Origin: DASXKD01 sp963806145
GTDB taxonomy: Bacteria > Actinomycetota > Actinomycetes > Streptosporangiales > Streptosporangiaceae
Direction of reading: 5' to 3'
NCBI GenBank assembly: GCA_963806145.1
Contig: CAWDXD010000008.1
Coordinates: 70,505 to 134,504 of the forward strand
DNA: 64,000 bases
In this document: positions 1-8,739 of the stretch, piece after piece
Layout: every line of letters begins with the position of its first letter
How positions within the stretch are numbered: position 1 is the stretch's first letter
Translations under genes and position numbers: made by a program
Notes under the pieces: model-generated
The model's input: only the letters and a program-made list of their open reading frames with translations
Told to the model about the DNA's origin: nothing
Databases searched by the model: none

Positions 1-244
1 GGAGATCATCGCCGGGCACGCGACCAGTGAGGGTGATACCGGTTCGCCGGAGGTCCAGGTCGCTCTGTTGACGCGGCGGATCAACGATCTGACCGAGCAC
101 CTCAAGGTGCACAAGCACGACCATCACAGCCGTCGTGGCCTGCTCCTGTTGGTGGGCCGGCGCCGTCGGCTGCTGAAGTACCTGATGAACAACGACATCG
201 GGCGCTACCGTGCCCTCATCCAAAAGCTGGGCCTGCGCAGGTAG
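1..244 (+). CDS. rpsO: 30S ribosomal protein S15 (3' part)
   Basis: Open from the window edge, read from base 2, to TAG at 242-244; about 80 residues are visible, so roughly the first nine of the usual 89 are missing. The visible part carries hallmark S15 stretches: GSPEVQVALLTRRINDLTEH, the His-rich HLKVHKHDHHSRRGLL and the C-terminal YLMNNDIGRYRALIQKLGLR. S15 is a primary 16S rRNA-binding protein that nucleates assembly of the 30S platform. Its position directly before pnp is the classic bacterial arrangement and supports both calls. Confidence 0.97.
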   Translation, partial: EIIAGHATSEGDTGSPEVQVALLTRRINDLTEHLKVHKHDHHSRRGLLLLVGRRRRLLKYLMNNDIGRYRALIQKLGLRR

Positions 245-492
245 GCTCGGCTCAGGGCACGGCCCGCAACACAATTAGAGAGCAACATCCCGCGGCCCCG
301 GCTCCGGAGTGCGGAGGACACCATGGGCCGGTCCTCGGTAGTGGTTCTCGGGTCGGGTGCCAAATGCGGCGCACAGCCGTGCATCCGGGCCGAGGGCTTC
401 GATCGAAGACCGGCCGGCGTCATATGCCGGGCTAGCGATGGCCCGGAGCACTACCGGCGGGACGCGGGACCTCAGTCAAGGAGGTCTCACCC
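245..492 (+). promoter_or_regulatory. rpsO-pnp intergenic leader with hairpin
   Basis: About 250 bases without a gene. It contains a short inverted repeat at 414-430 (CCGGC, 7-nt loop, GCCGG) and a complementary pair GAGGAC/GTCCTC around 312-340. A strong Shine-Dalgarno AAGGAGG lies at 478-484, 8 nt before the pnp GTG. In many bacteria the pnp leader folds into hairpins through which PNPase and RNase III autoregulate. That role is inferred from position here; I see no clear terminator with a T-tract. Confidence 0.35.
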
Positions 493-2820
493 GTGGAGGG
501 TGTGCATACCGCCGAAGCCGTTATCGACAACGGCCAATTCGGCAGCGTCACCATCAGATTTGAAACAGGCAGGCTAGCCCGGCTAGCCGCCGGGTCCGCC
601 GTCGTCTATCTCGACGGCGAGACCATGGTCCTGTCCGCGACCACGGCGGGCAAGCACCCCAAGGAGGGGCTGGACTTCTTCCCGCTCACCGTGGACGTCG
701 AAGAGCGGATGTACGCGGCGGGCCGGATCCCCGGCTCGTTCTTCCGCAGGGAAGGCCGGCCGTCCGAGGACGCCATCCTCACCTGCCGCCTGATCGACCG
801 GCCGCTGCGGCCCTCGTTCGTGAAGGGCCTGCGCAATGAGGTCCAGATCGTCGAGACGATCATGGCGCTGCACCCGGAGCACCTGTACGACGTGGTGGCG
901 ATCAACGCCGCCTCGCTGTCCACCCAGCTCTCGGGGCTCCCGTTCTCCGGCCCGATCGGCGGCGTGCGGGTCGCGCTGATCAAGGGCCAGTGGGTCGGGT
1001 TCCCCACCCATACCCAGCTGGAGGACGCGACCTTCGACATGGTGGTCGCCGGCCGGGTGCTCGACGACGGCGACGTGGCCATCATGATGGTCGAGGCGGA
1101 GTCCACGCCGCGCACCCTGGTGCTGCTCGCCGACGCCGACAGCGGTGCCGTCGGTCCCACCGAGGAGACGGTCGCCCAGGGCCTGGAGGCGGCGAAGCCG
1201 TTCATCAAGGCACTCGTCGAGGCCCAGCAGAGCATCGCCAGCGTGGCCGCCAAGCCGACCGCCGAATTCCCCATCTTCGCCGACTATGAGGCGGACGCCC
1301 TCGATGCCGTCTCCGCGGAAGTCTCCGACGAGCTGGCCCGGGTGCTCGCCATCGCGGGCAAGCAGGAGAGGGAGACCGAGACCGACCGGATCAAGGCACT
1401 GACCGCCGAGAAGCTGGCCAGCCAGTTCGAGGGCCGGGAGAAGGAGATCAGCGCGGCCTTCCGCGCGGTCACCAAGAAGCTGGTGCGGGAGCGGATCGTC
1501 TCCGACGGCGTGCGCATCGACGGGCGCGGCCTCGCCGACATCAGGCGGCTGTCCGCCGAGGCACACGTGCTGCCCCGGGTGCACGGCTCGGCCCTGTTCG
1601 AGCGCGGCGAGACCCAGGTGCTCGGCGTCACCACGCTGAACATGCTCCGGATGGAGCAGACGATCGACACGCTCAACCCGGATCGCACCAAGCGGTACAT
1701 GCACAACTACAACATGCCGCCGTACTCCACCGGTGAGACGGGCCGGGTGGGCTCGCCCAAGCGGCGGGAGATCGGTCACGGTGCCCTGGCCGAGCGCGCA
1801 CTGATCCCGGTGCTCCCCACCAGGGAAGAGTTCCCCTACGCGATCCGGCAGGTCTCCGAGGCGATCGGATCCAACGGCTCGACCTCCATGGGCTCTGTAT
1901 GCGCCTCGACTATGGCGCTGCTGGATGCTGGCGTGCCGCTGCGGGACATGGTGGCCGGGATCGCCATGGGCCTGATTTACGATGGCGGCCAGTACGTCAC
2001 GCTGACCGACATCCTCGGCGCCGAGGACGCCTTCGGCGACATGGACTTCAAGGTGGCCGGCACCCGGAACGTGATCACCGCGCTCCAGCTCGACACCAAG
2101 CTCGACGGCATCCCGGCCTCGGTGCTCGCCGCGGCGCTGACCCAGGCCAGGGCGGCCCGGCTGACCATCCTGGACGTCATGCGCGAGGCCATCGATGCGC
2201 CGGGCGAGATGAGCCCGTACGCGCCGCGGATCATCACCATCAAGGTCCCGGTGGACAAGATCGGTGAAGTGATCGGCCCCAAGGGGAAGATGATCAACTC
2301 CATCCAGGAGGACACCGGCGCCGAGATCACCATCGAGGACGACGGCACGATCTACATCGGTGCCACCGACGGCCCATCGGCCGAGGCCGCGCGCACGACG
2401 ATCAATGCGATCGCCAACCCGCACATTCCCGAGGTGGGCGAGCGCTTCCTCGGGACCGTGGTGAAGACGACCACGTTCGGCGCGTTCATCTCGCTGCTGC
2501 CCGGCAAGGACGGCCTGCTGCACATCACCCAGATCCGCAAGCTGCACGGCGGCGCCAGGATCGAGAATGTCGACGACGTGATCAAGGTCGGCGACAAGAT
2601 CCAGGTGGAGATCCGCGAGGTGGACGACCGCGGCAAGCTGTCGCTCGTCCCGGTCGAGGTCGTGGAGCGGGAAGCGGCGGCCGGCGGATCCGACGAGGCG
2701 GGCACGGCCGGCGACCGTGACCGCGGCGACGGGCAGCGCGGCGACCGCGACGGGCACCGTGGCGAGGGCGACGGCAGTCACCGCACCCGCCATCGTGAGC
2801 GGCGGCACCGCGACTCATGA
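493..2820 (+). CDS. pnp: Polynucleotide phosphorylase (PNPase/GpsI)
   Basis: A 775-aa 3'-5' phosphorolytic exoribonuclease that degrades RNA to nucleoside diphosphates and can also add 3' tails; actinobacterial homologues have been described as guanosine pentaphosphate synthetases. Two RNase PH domains fill roughly residues 10-560 (FFRREGRPSEDAILTCRLID and the SNGSTSMGSVCASTMALLDA loop are diagnostic). A KH domain with the GxxG loop IGPKGK starts near residue 587, and an S1 domain (GTVVKTTTFGAFISLLPGKD) near 649. The tail after about 735 is Arg/Asp/Gly-rich and low complexity. GTG 493 is chosen for the AAGGAGG 8 nt upstream. The stop overlaps the next start by 4 nt (ATGA), so translation is probably coupled. 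Confidence 0.98.
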   Translation: MEGVHTAEAVIDNGQFGSVTIRFETGRLARLAAGSAVVYLDGETMVLSATTAGKHPKEGLDFFPLTVDVEERMYAAGRIPGSFFRREGRPSEDAILTCRLIDRPLRPSFVKGLRNEVQIVETIMALHPEHLYDVVAINAASLSTQLSGLPFSGPIGGVRVALIKGQWVGFPTHTQLEDATFDMVVAGRVLDDGDVAIMMVEAESTPRTLVLLADADSGAVGPTEETVAQGLEAAKPFIKALVEAQQSIASVAAKPTAEFPIFADYEADALDAVSAEVSDELARVLAIAGKQERETETDRIKALTAEKLASQFEGREKEISAAFRAVTKKLVRERIVSDGVRIDGRGLADIRRLSAEAHVLPRVHGSALFERGETQVLGVTTLNMLRMEQTIDTLNPDRTKRYMHNYNMPPYSTGETGRVGSPKRREIGHGALAERALIPVLPTREEFPYAIRQVSEAIGSNGSTSMGSVCASTMALLDAGVPLRDMVAGIAMGLIYDGGQYVTLTDILGAEDAFGDMDFKVAGTRNVITALQLDTKLDGIPASVLAAALTQARAARLTILDVMREAIDAPGEMSPYAPRIITIKVPVDKIGEVIGPKGKMINSIQEDTGAEITIEDDGTIYIGATDGPSAEAARTTINAIANPHIPEVGERFLGTVVKTTTFGAFISLLPGKDGLLHITQIRKLHGGARIENVDDVIKVGDKIQVEIREVDDRGKLSLVPVEVVEREAAAGGSDEAGTAGDRDRGDGQRGDRDGHRGEGDGSHRTRHRERRHRDS

Positions 2821-4121
2821 CGGTGACCACCCTGCACGACGACGACGATGGCGTGCGCCGCTCGGTCCTGCCCGGCGGCCTGCGGATCGTGACAGAGTCA
2901 CTGCCCGCGGTGCGTTCGGCGGCCGTCGGCATCTGGGCCAGTGTGGGCTCCCGCGATGAGGATCCCGATCACGCGGGGGCCACGCACTACCTGGAACACC
3001 TGCTGTTCAAGGGCACGAGCAAGCGGACCGCGCTGGAGATCTCTGCCGCCATGGATGCGGTGGGCGGCGAGCTGAACGCCTTCACCGGCAAGGAGTACAC
3101 CTGCTACTACGCGCGGGTACTCGACGCGGACCTGCCGCTGGCGATTGACGTCCTGACCGACATGGTGACCGGGTCCCTGATCGAGCCGAAGGACGTGGAC
3201 GCCGAGCGCGGCGTGATCCTCGAAGAGATCGCGATGAACGAGGACGAGCCCTCCGACACCGTGCACGAGGCGTTCTCAGAGCAGCTCTTCGGCGACTCCC
3301 CGCTCGGCCGGCCGATCCTCGGCTCCGTGGCCTCGATCAACGAGATCACCAGGGAGCAGATCGCCGACCACTACGCCGTCAGGTACACGCCGCCGGACCT
3401 GGTCGTCGCCGTGGCAGGCAACGTCGACCACGACGTGGTCACCCGGCAGGTCGCCGACGCGTTCGGTGCCGCCCTGGCCGGGGACGCCGCACCCACCCCG
3501 CCGCGCCTGGGCAGCACCGACAACAGCCTCGCGCCCGGCACCGGCGTGCGGCTGGTACCGCGCAGCATCGAGCAGGCCAACCTGGTGCTCGGCTGCGCCG
3601 GGATGTCCCGCACCGACACCGACAGGTTCGCGGTCGGGGTGCTCAACGCGGCCCTGGGCGGCGGCATGTCGTCACGGCTGTTCCAGGAGGTGCGGGAGAA
3701 GCGCGGGCTGGCCTACTCGGTGTACAGCTTCGCGTCGCAGCATTCCGACACCGGCATGTGGGCCACCTACATCGGCTGCCTGCCGGCCAAGGCCGATGAG
3801 GTGCTGGCGATCTGCCAGGAGGAGATCGCCAAGGTCATCTCCGGCGGCCTCACCGACGCCGAACTGGACCGGGGCAAGGGGCAGTTGCGCGGTTCGCTGG
3901 TCCTCGGCCTGGAGGATCCTTCGTCGCGGATGAGCCGTCTCGGCAAGTCGGAACTGGTGTACTCCCGGCTCGAACCGGTAGACGAGATCCTCGCTTCCAT
4001 CGAGGCGGTCACCCACGACGATGTGCGCCAGGTGGCCGCGAAGATCCTGGGACGGCCGAAGGTGCTCGCCGTGGTCGGCCCGTTCGACGACGACGCCCCC
4101 TTCGCCGCCGTACTGGGCTGA
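2817..4121 (+). CDS. M16 family zinc metallopeptidase
   Basis: A 434-aa insulinase/processing-peptidase-type protease. The inverted zinc motif HxxEH is H57-Y-L-E60-H61, followed by the expected downstream acidic stretch (ERGVILEEIAMNEDEPSD, about residues 124-141). A second, catalytically inactive M16 domain (EVREKRGLAYSVYSF near 290-305) closes the clamshell. It matches the YmxG/PqqL-like peptidase found directly after pnp in Bacillus and actinobacteria. The start overlaps pnp by 4 nt. No signal peptide is evident, so a cytoplasmic role in peptide turnover is likely; the substrate is unknown. Confidence 0.93.
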   Translation: MTVTTLHDDDDGVRRSVLPGGLRIVTESLPAVRSAAVGIWASVGSRDEDPDHAGATHYLEHLLFKGTSKRTALEISAAMDAVGGELNAFTGKEYTCYYARVLDADLPLAIDVLTDMVTGSLIEPKDVDAERGVILEEIAMNEDEPSDTVHEAFSEQLFGDSPLGRPILGSVASINEITREQIADHYAVRYTPPDLVVAVAGNVDHDVVTRQVADAFGAALAGDAAPTPPRLGSTDNSLAPGTGVRLVPRSIEQANLVLGCAGMSRTDTDRFAVGVLNAALGGGMSSRLFQEVREKRGLAYSVYSFASQHSDTGMWATYIGCLPAKADEVLAICQEEIAKVISGGLTDAELDRGKGQLRGSLVLGLEDPSSRMSRLGKSELVYSRLEPVDEILASIEAVTHDDVRQVAAKILGRPKVLAVVGPFDDDAPFAAVLG

Positions 4122-4165
4122 CGTCCGGCCGGACCCCGCACCGCCCGGAGGAACGGCAGGCAGTC

Positions 4166-4909
4166 ATGATCAAAGTGGGTGTGCTCGGCGCCCGTGGGCG
4201 CATGGGCTCACAGGTGTGCCAGACGATCGCCGGCGCGGACGACATGGAGGTCGGTGCCGGGGTCGACGAGGGTGATCCACGGGAACCGCTGGTCGGGTGC
4301 GACGTGGTGGTGGACTTCACCCACCCCGGCGCGGTCCTGGGCAACCTGCGCTGGTGCATCGGCAACGGCCTGGACACGATCGTCGGCACCTCCGGGTTCG
4401 ACGAGCCGAGGCTCGCGCAGGTGCGCGAGTGGCTCGCTGCCGCGCCGAGCGTGCGGGCACTCGTCGTGCCCAACTTCTCGGTCGGCGCGGTGCTGATGAT
4501 GCGCTTCGCCGAGCAGGCCGCCCGGTTCTTCACCTCCGCGGAAGTGATCGAACTGCACCACGCGGGCAAGGCCGATGCCCCGTCGGGAACCGCATCCCGG
4601 ACGGCTGCGATGATCGCCGGGGCCAGGGCGGCCGCCGGGCTCGGCGCGCCGCCGGATGCCACGGTTTCCGCGCTGGAGGGGGCCAGGGGCACCGCCCTCG
4701 GCGGCGGGGTCCACGTGCACTCCGTCCGGCTGGCCGGGCTGGTCGCCCACCAGGAGGTACTGTTCGGCGGTCCCGGCGAGGTGCTCACCATCAGGCACGA
4801 CTCCATGGACCGGGTCTCGTTCATGCCCGGCGTCCTGCTCGCCATTCGCGGCATGGCCAGCCTGCCGGCCGGCCTGACCGTCGGCCTGGACCCGCTGCTG
4901 GGGTTGTAG
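4166..4909 (+). CDS. dapB: 4-hydroxy-tetrahydrodipicolinate reductase
   Basis: A 247-aa enzyme of the diaminopimelate/lysine pathway; it reduces hydroxy-tetrahydrodipicolinate with NAD(P)H. The Rossmann nucleotide-binding motif VGVLGARGRMGSQV is at residues 3-16. The substrate and catalytic signature ELHHAGKADAPSGTA, with the His-His pair and Lys, lies near 130-144, and the C-terminal HDSMDRVSFMPGVLLAIR is typical. Length is normal. A Gly-rich RBS (CGGAGGAACGG) lies upstream of the ATG. Its place after the M16 gene is the usual actinobacterial order, supplying meso-DAP for peptidoglycan. Confidence 0.96.
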   Translation: MIKVGVLGARGRMGSQVCQTIAGADDMEVGAGVDEGDPREPLVGCDVVVDFTHPGAVLGNLRWCIGNGLDTIVGTSGFDEPRLAQVREWLAAAPSVRALVVPNFSVGAVLMMRFAEQAARFFTSAEVIELHHAGKADAPSGTASRTAAMIAGARAAAGLGAPPDATVSALEGARGTALGGGVHVHSVRLAGLVAHQEVLFGGPGEVLTIRHDSMDRVSFMPGVLLAIRGMASLPAGLTVGLDPLLGL

Positions 4910-4937
4910 CAGTCACCGCTGGCGTGGCCGGACAGGC

Positions 4938-4943
4938 TAGCCT
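4938..4943 (+). promoter_or_regulatory. -10 element of a probable leaderless promoter
   Basis: TAGCCT fits the actinobacterial TANNNT -10 box and ends 6 nt before the GTG at 4950. Transcription would therefore begin at or next to the start codon. No Shine-Dalgarno is visible. Inference from spacing only. Confidence 0.4.
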
Positions 4944-4949
4944 GGGCCC

Positions 4950-5588
4950 GTGTTGTCCACCAGCCAGGTGCTCGGGTTCGCGGTGACGTGCCTGATCGTG
5001 ATCGCCATCCCCGGGCCCAGTGTCCTGTTCGTGATCGGCCGCGCGCTGGCCTATGGCCGCCGGACGGCGCTGGCGTCGGTGGCCGGCAACGTGGCCGGGG
5101 TGCAGGTGGTCGCGATGAGCGTGGCCCTGGGCGTGGGAACCCTGGTGCAGCGCTCGGACACCGTGTTCGGTGTCGTCAAGTTCGGCGGCGCCGCCTACCT
5201 GGTATGGCTGGGCGTCAAGGCGATCAGGCACCGCCGTTCGCTGGAGTCCGCGATCGTGGTGGCGGCAGCCCCGCTCGGCGGCTGGCGAGCGGCGGCCGAA
5301 GGGTTCACGGTGGGCGTGGCAAACCCGAAGGCGTACGTGCTGTTCGCGGCCGTGCTCCCGCAGTTCGCCAACCCCTCGGCCGGGCATGTGCCGGTGCAGC
5401 TTCTGCTGCTGAGCCTGGTCTCGCTGCCGATCGGGCTGATCTCCGATGGCAGCTGGGGCCTGGCGGCCAGCGGCGCGCGGGCCTGGTTCGCCCGCTCGCC
5501 CCGGCGGCTGGAACTCGTCGGCGGCCTCGGCGGGCTCACCATGATCGGCCTGGGCGTCACCCTGGCCCTCACCGGCCGCCGGGACTGA
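4950..5588 (+). CDS. LysE/RhtB family amino-acid exporter
   Basis: A 212-aa integral membrane protein with about six hydrophobic segments. The family signature lies near the N terminus: VIAIPGPSVLFVIGRALAYG (about residues 17-36), followed by GRRTALASVAGNVAGVQVVA, and WLGVKAIRHRR around 85-95. RhtB-type proteins export homoserine, threonine or other amino acids driven by proton motive force; the substrate cannot be told from sequence. The GTG start sits 6 nt after a -10-like TAGCCT, suggesting a leaderless mRNA independent of dapB. Confidence 0.88.
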   Translation: MLSTSQVLGFAVTCLIVIAIPGPSVLFVIGRALAYGRRTALASVAGNVAGVQVVAMSVALGVGTLVQRSDTVFGVVKFGGAAYLVWLGVKAIRHRRSLESAIVVAAAPLGGWRAAAEGFTVGVANPKAYVLFAAVLPQFANPSAGHVPVQLLLLSLVSLPIGLISDGSWGLAASGARAWFARSPRRLELVGGLGGLTMIGLGVTLALTGRRD

Positions 5589-5655
5589 TCGCGACCGGTG
5601 CCAGACTGTTCCTTAGCGGCATGAGTACTGACTCTGGGAGGGGGCAGCCAGCGTC

Positions 5656-6054
5656 ATGCGGGTCGTTCTGAACATCATCTGGCTGGTGCTGTGCGGCGTG
5701 TGGATGGCCATCGCTTACGCCGTGGCCGCCCTGATCTGCTTCGCCTTGTTCTTCCTCGTCATCACGATCCCCTTCGGGATCGCGGCCTTCCGGATCGCGG
5801 GCTACGTGCTGTGGCCATTCGGGCGCAGCATCGAGCGGCGGCCGACCGCAGGCATCGCCTCGCTGCTTGGCAACATCCTCTGGATCATCCTCTTCGGATG
5901 GGAGCTCGCGCTCGCCCACCTGGTCACCGGCGTCCTGCTGTGTGCGACCATCATCGGCATCCCGCTGGGCCTGGCCAACTTCAAGATCATCCCGATCTCG
6001 CTCGTCCCGCTCGGGGTGCGTATCGTGCCCAGCGACGTCAGGTTCGGGACGTAA
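5656..6054 (+). CDS. YccF domain-containing inner membrane protein
   Basis: A 132-aa membrane protein of the YccF family. It carries two related segments, LVITIPFGIAAFRIAGYVLW (about 35-54) and a second with CATIIGIPLGLANFKIIPIS (about 97-116), the duplicated YccF domain. Two or three long hydrophobic helices are predicted. The family is widespread but its function is unknown. The ATG is preceded by GGGAGGGGG, a good RBS. It is convergent with the acyl-CoA ligase 15 nt away. Confidence 0.88.
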   Translation: MRVVLNIIWLVLCGVWMAIAYAVAALICFALFFLVITIPFGIAAFRIAGYVLWPFGRSIERRPTAGIASLLGNILWIILFGWELALAHLVTGVLLCATIIGIPLGLANFKIIPISLVPLGVRIVPSDVRFGT

Positions 6055-6069
6055 CCGCCCGCGATCTGG

Positions 6070-7734
6070 TCAGGCCGTCCGCATGCCCGCGGCCTCGCCG
6101 AGGTCAAGCTCGGCCACGGTCACCTCGCGCATCTTGTACTTCTGCACCTTGCCGGTGACGGTCATCGGGAACTCATCCGAGATCCGCAGATAACGCGGGA
6201 TCTTGTAGTGGGCGATCTTGCCGGTGCAGAACTGGCGCAGTTCCTCCAGGCTGAGCGCTTCACCCGGGCGCAGCTTCACCCAGGCGCACAGTTCCTCGCC
6301 GAACTTGGCGTCGGGCACGCCGATCACCTGGACGTCCTCGATCGCGGGGTGGGCGTAGAGGAACTCCTCGACCTCGCGCGGGTAGATATTCTCCCCGCCC
6401 CTGATCACCATGTCCTTGATCCGCCCGGCGATGTTCAGGTAGCCCGCGTCGTCCATGACAGCGAGGTCGCCGGTGTGCATCCAGCGCGCCGCGTCGATCG
6501 CGCCGCGGGTCTGCTCCTCGTCATCCCAGTAGCCGAGCATCACCGAGTAACCCCTGGTGCACAGCTCCCCGGGCGTCCCGCGCGGCACGACCTGGCCGGT
6601 CTCCGGGTCGATGATCTTGACCTCGACGTGCGGGTGCACCCGGCCCACGGTGGACACCCGGCGTTCCATGTCGTCGTCCGCCCGCGTCTGGGTGGACACC
6701 GGCGAGGTCTCCGTCATCCCGTAGCAGATGGTCACCTCGGCCATGTGCATCTCGCTGACCACCCGCTTCATCACCTCGACCGGGCACGGCGAGCCGGCCA
6801 TGATCCCGGTCCGCAGCGTGGACAGGTCGTAGCTGGCGAAGTCGGGCAGGGCCAGTTCGGCGATGAACATGGTCGGGACCCCGTAGAGCGACGTGCACCG
6901 CTCGGCCTGCACCGCCTCAAGCGCGGCGGCCGGCTCGAAGCCGGGGGAGGGGATGACGATGCAGGCGCCGTGCGTGGTGCAGGCGAGGTTACCGAGGACC
7001 ATGCCGAAGCAGTGGTAGAAGGGCACCGGGATGCAGACCCGGTCGGCCTCGGTGTAGCGGCAGCCCGCCCCGATGAACAACCCGTTGTTGAGGATGTTGT
7101 GGTGGGACAGCGTCGCGCCCTTGGGGAAGCCCGTGGTCCCGCTGGTGTACTGGATGTTGATCGGGTCGTCGAAGGCCAGCCCCGCCGCGCGCGCGGCCAG
7201 CGGGTCGGCCGCCCCGCCATCCCGTTGCACCACCCCGGCCGCCATCAGCGCGTCCCACTCGGCGGAGCCCAGGTAGACGACCCGCTCCAGCGCGGCCAGG
7301 TCGCCGCTGACTTCCCCGATCATCGCCCGGTAGTTGCTCGTCTTGAACGACTCGGCGCTGACCAGCATCCGGACGCCCGACTGGCGCAGCACGTAACCGA
7401 CTTCGTGGCTGCGGTAGGCCGGGTTGATGTTCACGAGCACCACGCCCGCCTTGGCGGTCGCGTACTGGAGCAGCACCCACTCCGCACAGTTCGGGGACCA
7501 GATGCCGACCCGGTCACCGGCCTCGACGCCCGCGGCGATCAGTCCCCGGGCCAGGGTGTCGGTGTCGGAGTCGAACTGGGCGTAGGTCCACCGGCGCCCG
7601 CTGGGCACGTCCACCAGCACCTCGCGGCCGGGGTGCCGCGCGGCGATCCGGCGCAGGTTGTCCCCGATCGTCTCGCCGAGGAGCGGGTCGGGCGACGCGC
7701 CATGGCTGTAAGACAGCCGGGCCGTTCCGGTCAT
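6070..7734 (-). CDS. AMP-binding fatty-acyl-CoA ligase (ACSF2-like)
   Basis: A 554-aa member of the ANL adenylating superfamily that activates a carboxylate, probably a medium- or long-chain fatty acid, to acyl-AMP and then acyl-CoA. Motifs: P-loop YTSGTTGFPKGATLSH from residue 196; YGMTETSPVS near 330; MHTGDLAVMDDAGYLNIAGR and KDMVIRGGENIYPREVEE near 430-470; and the C-terminal catalytic Lys in TVTGKVQKYKMRE. I chose the ATG at 7734, 7 nt after GAGGGGG, over an in-frame start ten codons upstream. Downstream of menA with a 124-nt gap, so possibly its own unit. Confidence 0.92.
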   Translation of the reverse strand: MTGTARLSYSHGASPDPLLGETIGDNLRRIAARHPGREVLVDVPSGRRWTYAQFDSDTDTLARGLIAAGVEAGDRVGIWSPNCAEWVLLQYATAKAGVVLVNINPAYRSHEVGYVLRQSGVRMLVSAESFKTSNYRAMIGEVSGDLAALERVVYLGSAEWDALMAAGVVQRDGGAADPLAARAAGLAFDDPINIQYTSGTTGFPKGATLSHHNILNNGLFIGAGCRYTEADRVCIPVPFYHCFGMVLGNLACTTHGACIVIPSPGFEPAAALEAVQAERCTSLYGVPTMFIAELALPDFASYDLSTLRTGIMAGSPCPVEVMKRVVSEMHMAEVTICYGMTETSPVSTQTRADDDMERRVSTVGRVHPHVEVKIIDPETGQVVPRGTPGELCTRGYSVMLGYWDDEEQTRGAIDAARWMHTGDLAVMDDAGYLNIAGRIKDMVIRGGENIYPREVEEFLYAHPAIEDVQVIGVPDAKFGEELCAWVKLRPGEALSLEELRQFCTGKIAHYKIPRYLRISDEFPMTVTGKVQKYKMREVTVAELDLGEAAGMRTA

Positions 7735-7858
7735 GGTCAAACCCCCTCGTGAGCTCGATGGCACTCATGATTCCCGCTGCGGGCCGCTGTGAACAGCCCG
7801 GCAGGCGCCCGATGCGCCATCCGGGCGGTGGCCAGCGAGGCCGGCCGTTATGCCTGAA

Positions 7859-8731
7859 TCAAATCCGCACCGCGAGGCCGAGGGTGAGCAGCGCGCCGAA
7901 CGCGAGCTGCAGCCGGCCCGTCTGCCCCAGCGCGCCGATCAGCGCCGGGCCGCCGGCGCCGGCCCGCACCGCCCGGACCGGCGGCACCGCCAGCGGGATC
8001 GCGGCCAGGGTCAGCAGGGTGAGCGGCCGCACCGTGGCGATCAGCGCCGCCGCGGCGAACGGGAGCAGCGCGCAGCCGGCGTACAGCAGGCGGGTGCGCG
8101 GGTCGCCGATGCGGACCGCCAGGGTGCGCTTGCCCGCCGCGGTGTCGGACGGGATGTCGCGCAGGTTGTTGATCACCAGGAGTGCGCAGGCGAGCAGCCC
8201 GACCGGCACCGACGCGGCCAGGGCCAGCCAGGTCAGGCTGCGGACCTGCACGAACGCGGTGCCGACGACCGCGGCCACCCCGAAGAACGCGAACACGGCC
8301 ACCTCGCCGAGGCCGCGGTAGCCGTACGGGTGGCGGCCGCCGGTGTAGGTCCACGCGGCGACCACGGCGGCCGCGCCGAGGGCCAGCAGCCACCACGCGG
8401 TCGTGGCGGCGAGCACGAGCCCGGCCAGGCAGCCCACCGCGAAACTGGCGGCGGCGGCGGTGCGCACCTGGCGCGCCGGGGCCAGTCCCGCCGCGACCAG
8501 CCGGACCGGGCCGACCCGGGCCTCGTCGGTGCCGCGGATGCCGTCGCTGTAGTCGTTGGCGTAGTTCACCCCGACCTGCAGGGCGAGCGCGACGACCAGG
8601 GCCAGCAGCGCCCGCCAGCCGGAGAACCTGTCATAGCCGATCGCCACGCCGGTGCCGACGGCCACCGGGACCAGCGCCGCCGGCAGCGTCCTCGGCCGGG
8701 CGCCAGCCAGCCAATCCCGGGCCGTTGCCAT
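7859..8731 (-). CDS. menA: 1,4-dihydroxy-2-naphthoate polyprenyltransferase
   Basis: A 290-aa UbiA-superfamily integral membrane prenyltransferase of menaquinone synthesis. It attaches a polyprenyl chain to DHNA with decarboxylation. The first Asp-rich motif NYANDYSDGIRGTDEARVGP (about residues 56-75) is characteristic of MenA rather than UbiA or heme O synthase, and INNLRDIPSDTAAGKRTLAV (about 188-207) is the second. Around eight hydrophobic helices are present. It starts 8 nt after the ilvD stop, so the two are probably cotranscribed although they belong to unrelated pathways. Confidence 0.93.
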   Translation of the reverse strand: MATARDWLAGARPRTLPAALVPVAVGTGVAIGYDRFSGWRALLALVVALALQVGVNYANDYSDGIRGTDEARVGPVRLVAAGLAPARQVRTAAAASFAVGCLAGLVLAATTAWWLLALGAAAVVAAWTYTGGRHPYGYRGLGEVAVFAFFGVAAVVGTAFVQVRSLTWLALAASVPVGLLACALLVINNLRDIPSDTAAGKRTLAVRIGDPRTRLLYAGCALLPFAAAALIATVRPLTLLTLAAIPLAVPPVRAVRAGAGGPALIGALGQTGRLQLAFGALLTLGLAVRI

Positions 8732-8739
8732 GCCCGGCG

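Noticed and set aside
583..2808. A 741-codon open frame antisense to pnp
   Set aside because: It mirrors the codon pattern of pnp in very GC-rich DNA, is rich in His/Arg/Gly/Asp, and matches no family; pnp is certain.
6208..7752. Long plus-strand frame opposite the acyl-CoA ligase
   Set aside because: Antisense shadow; the ligase on the minus strand has full motifs.
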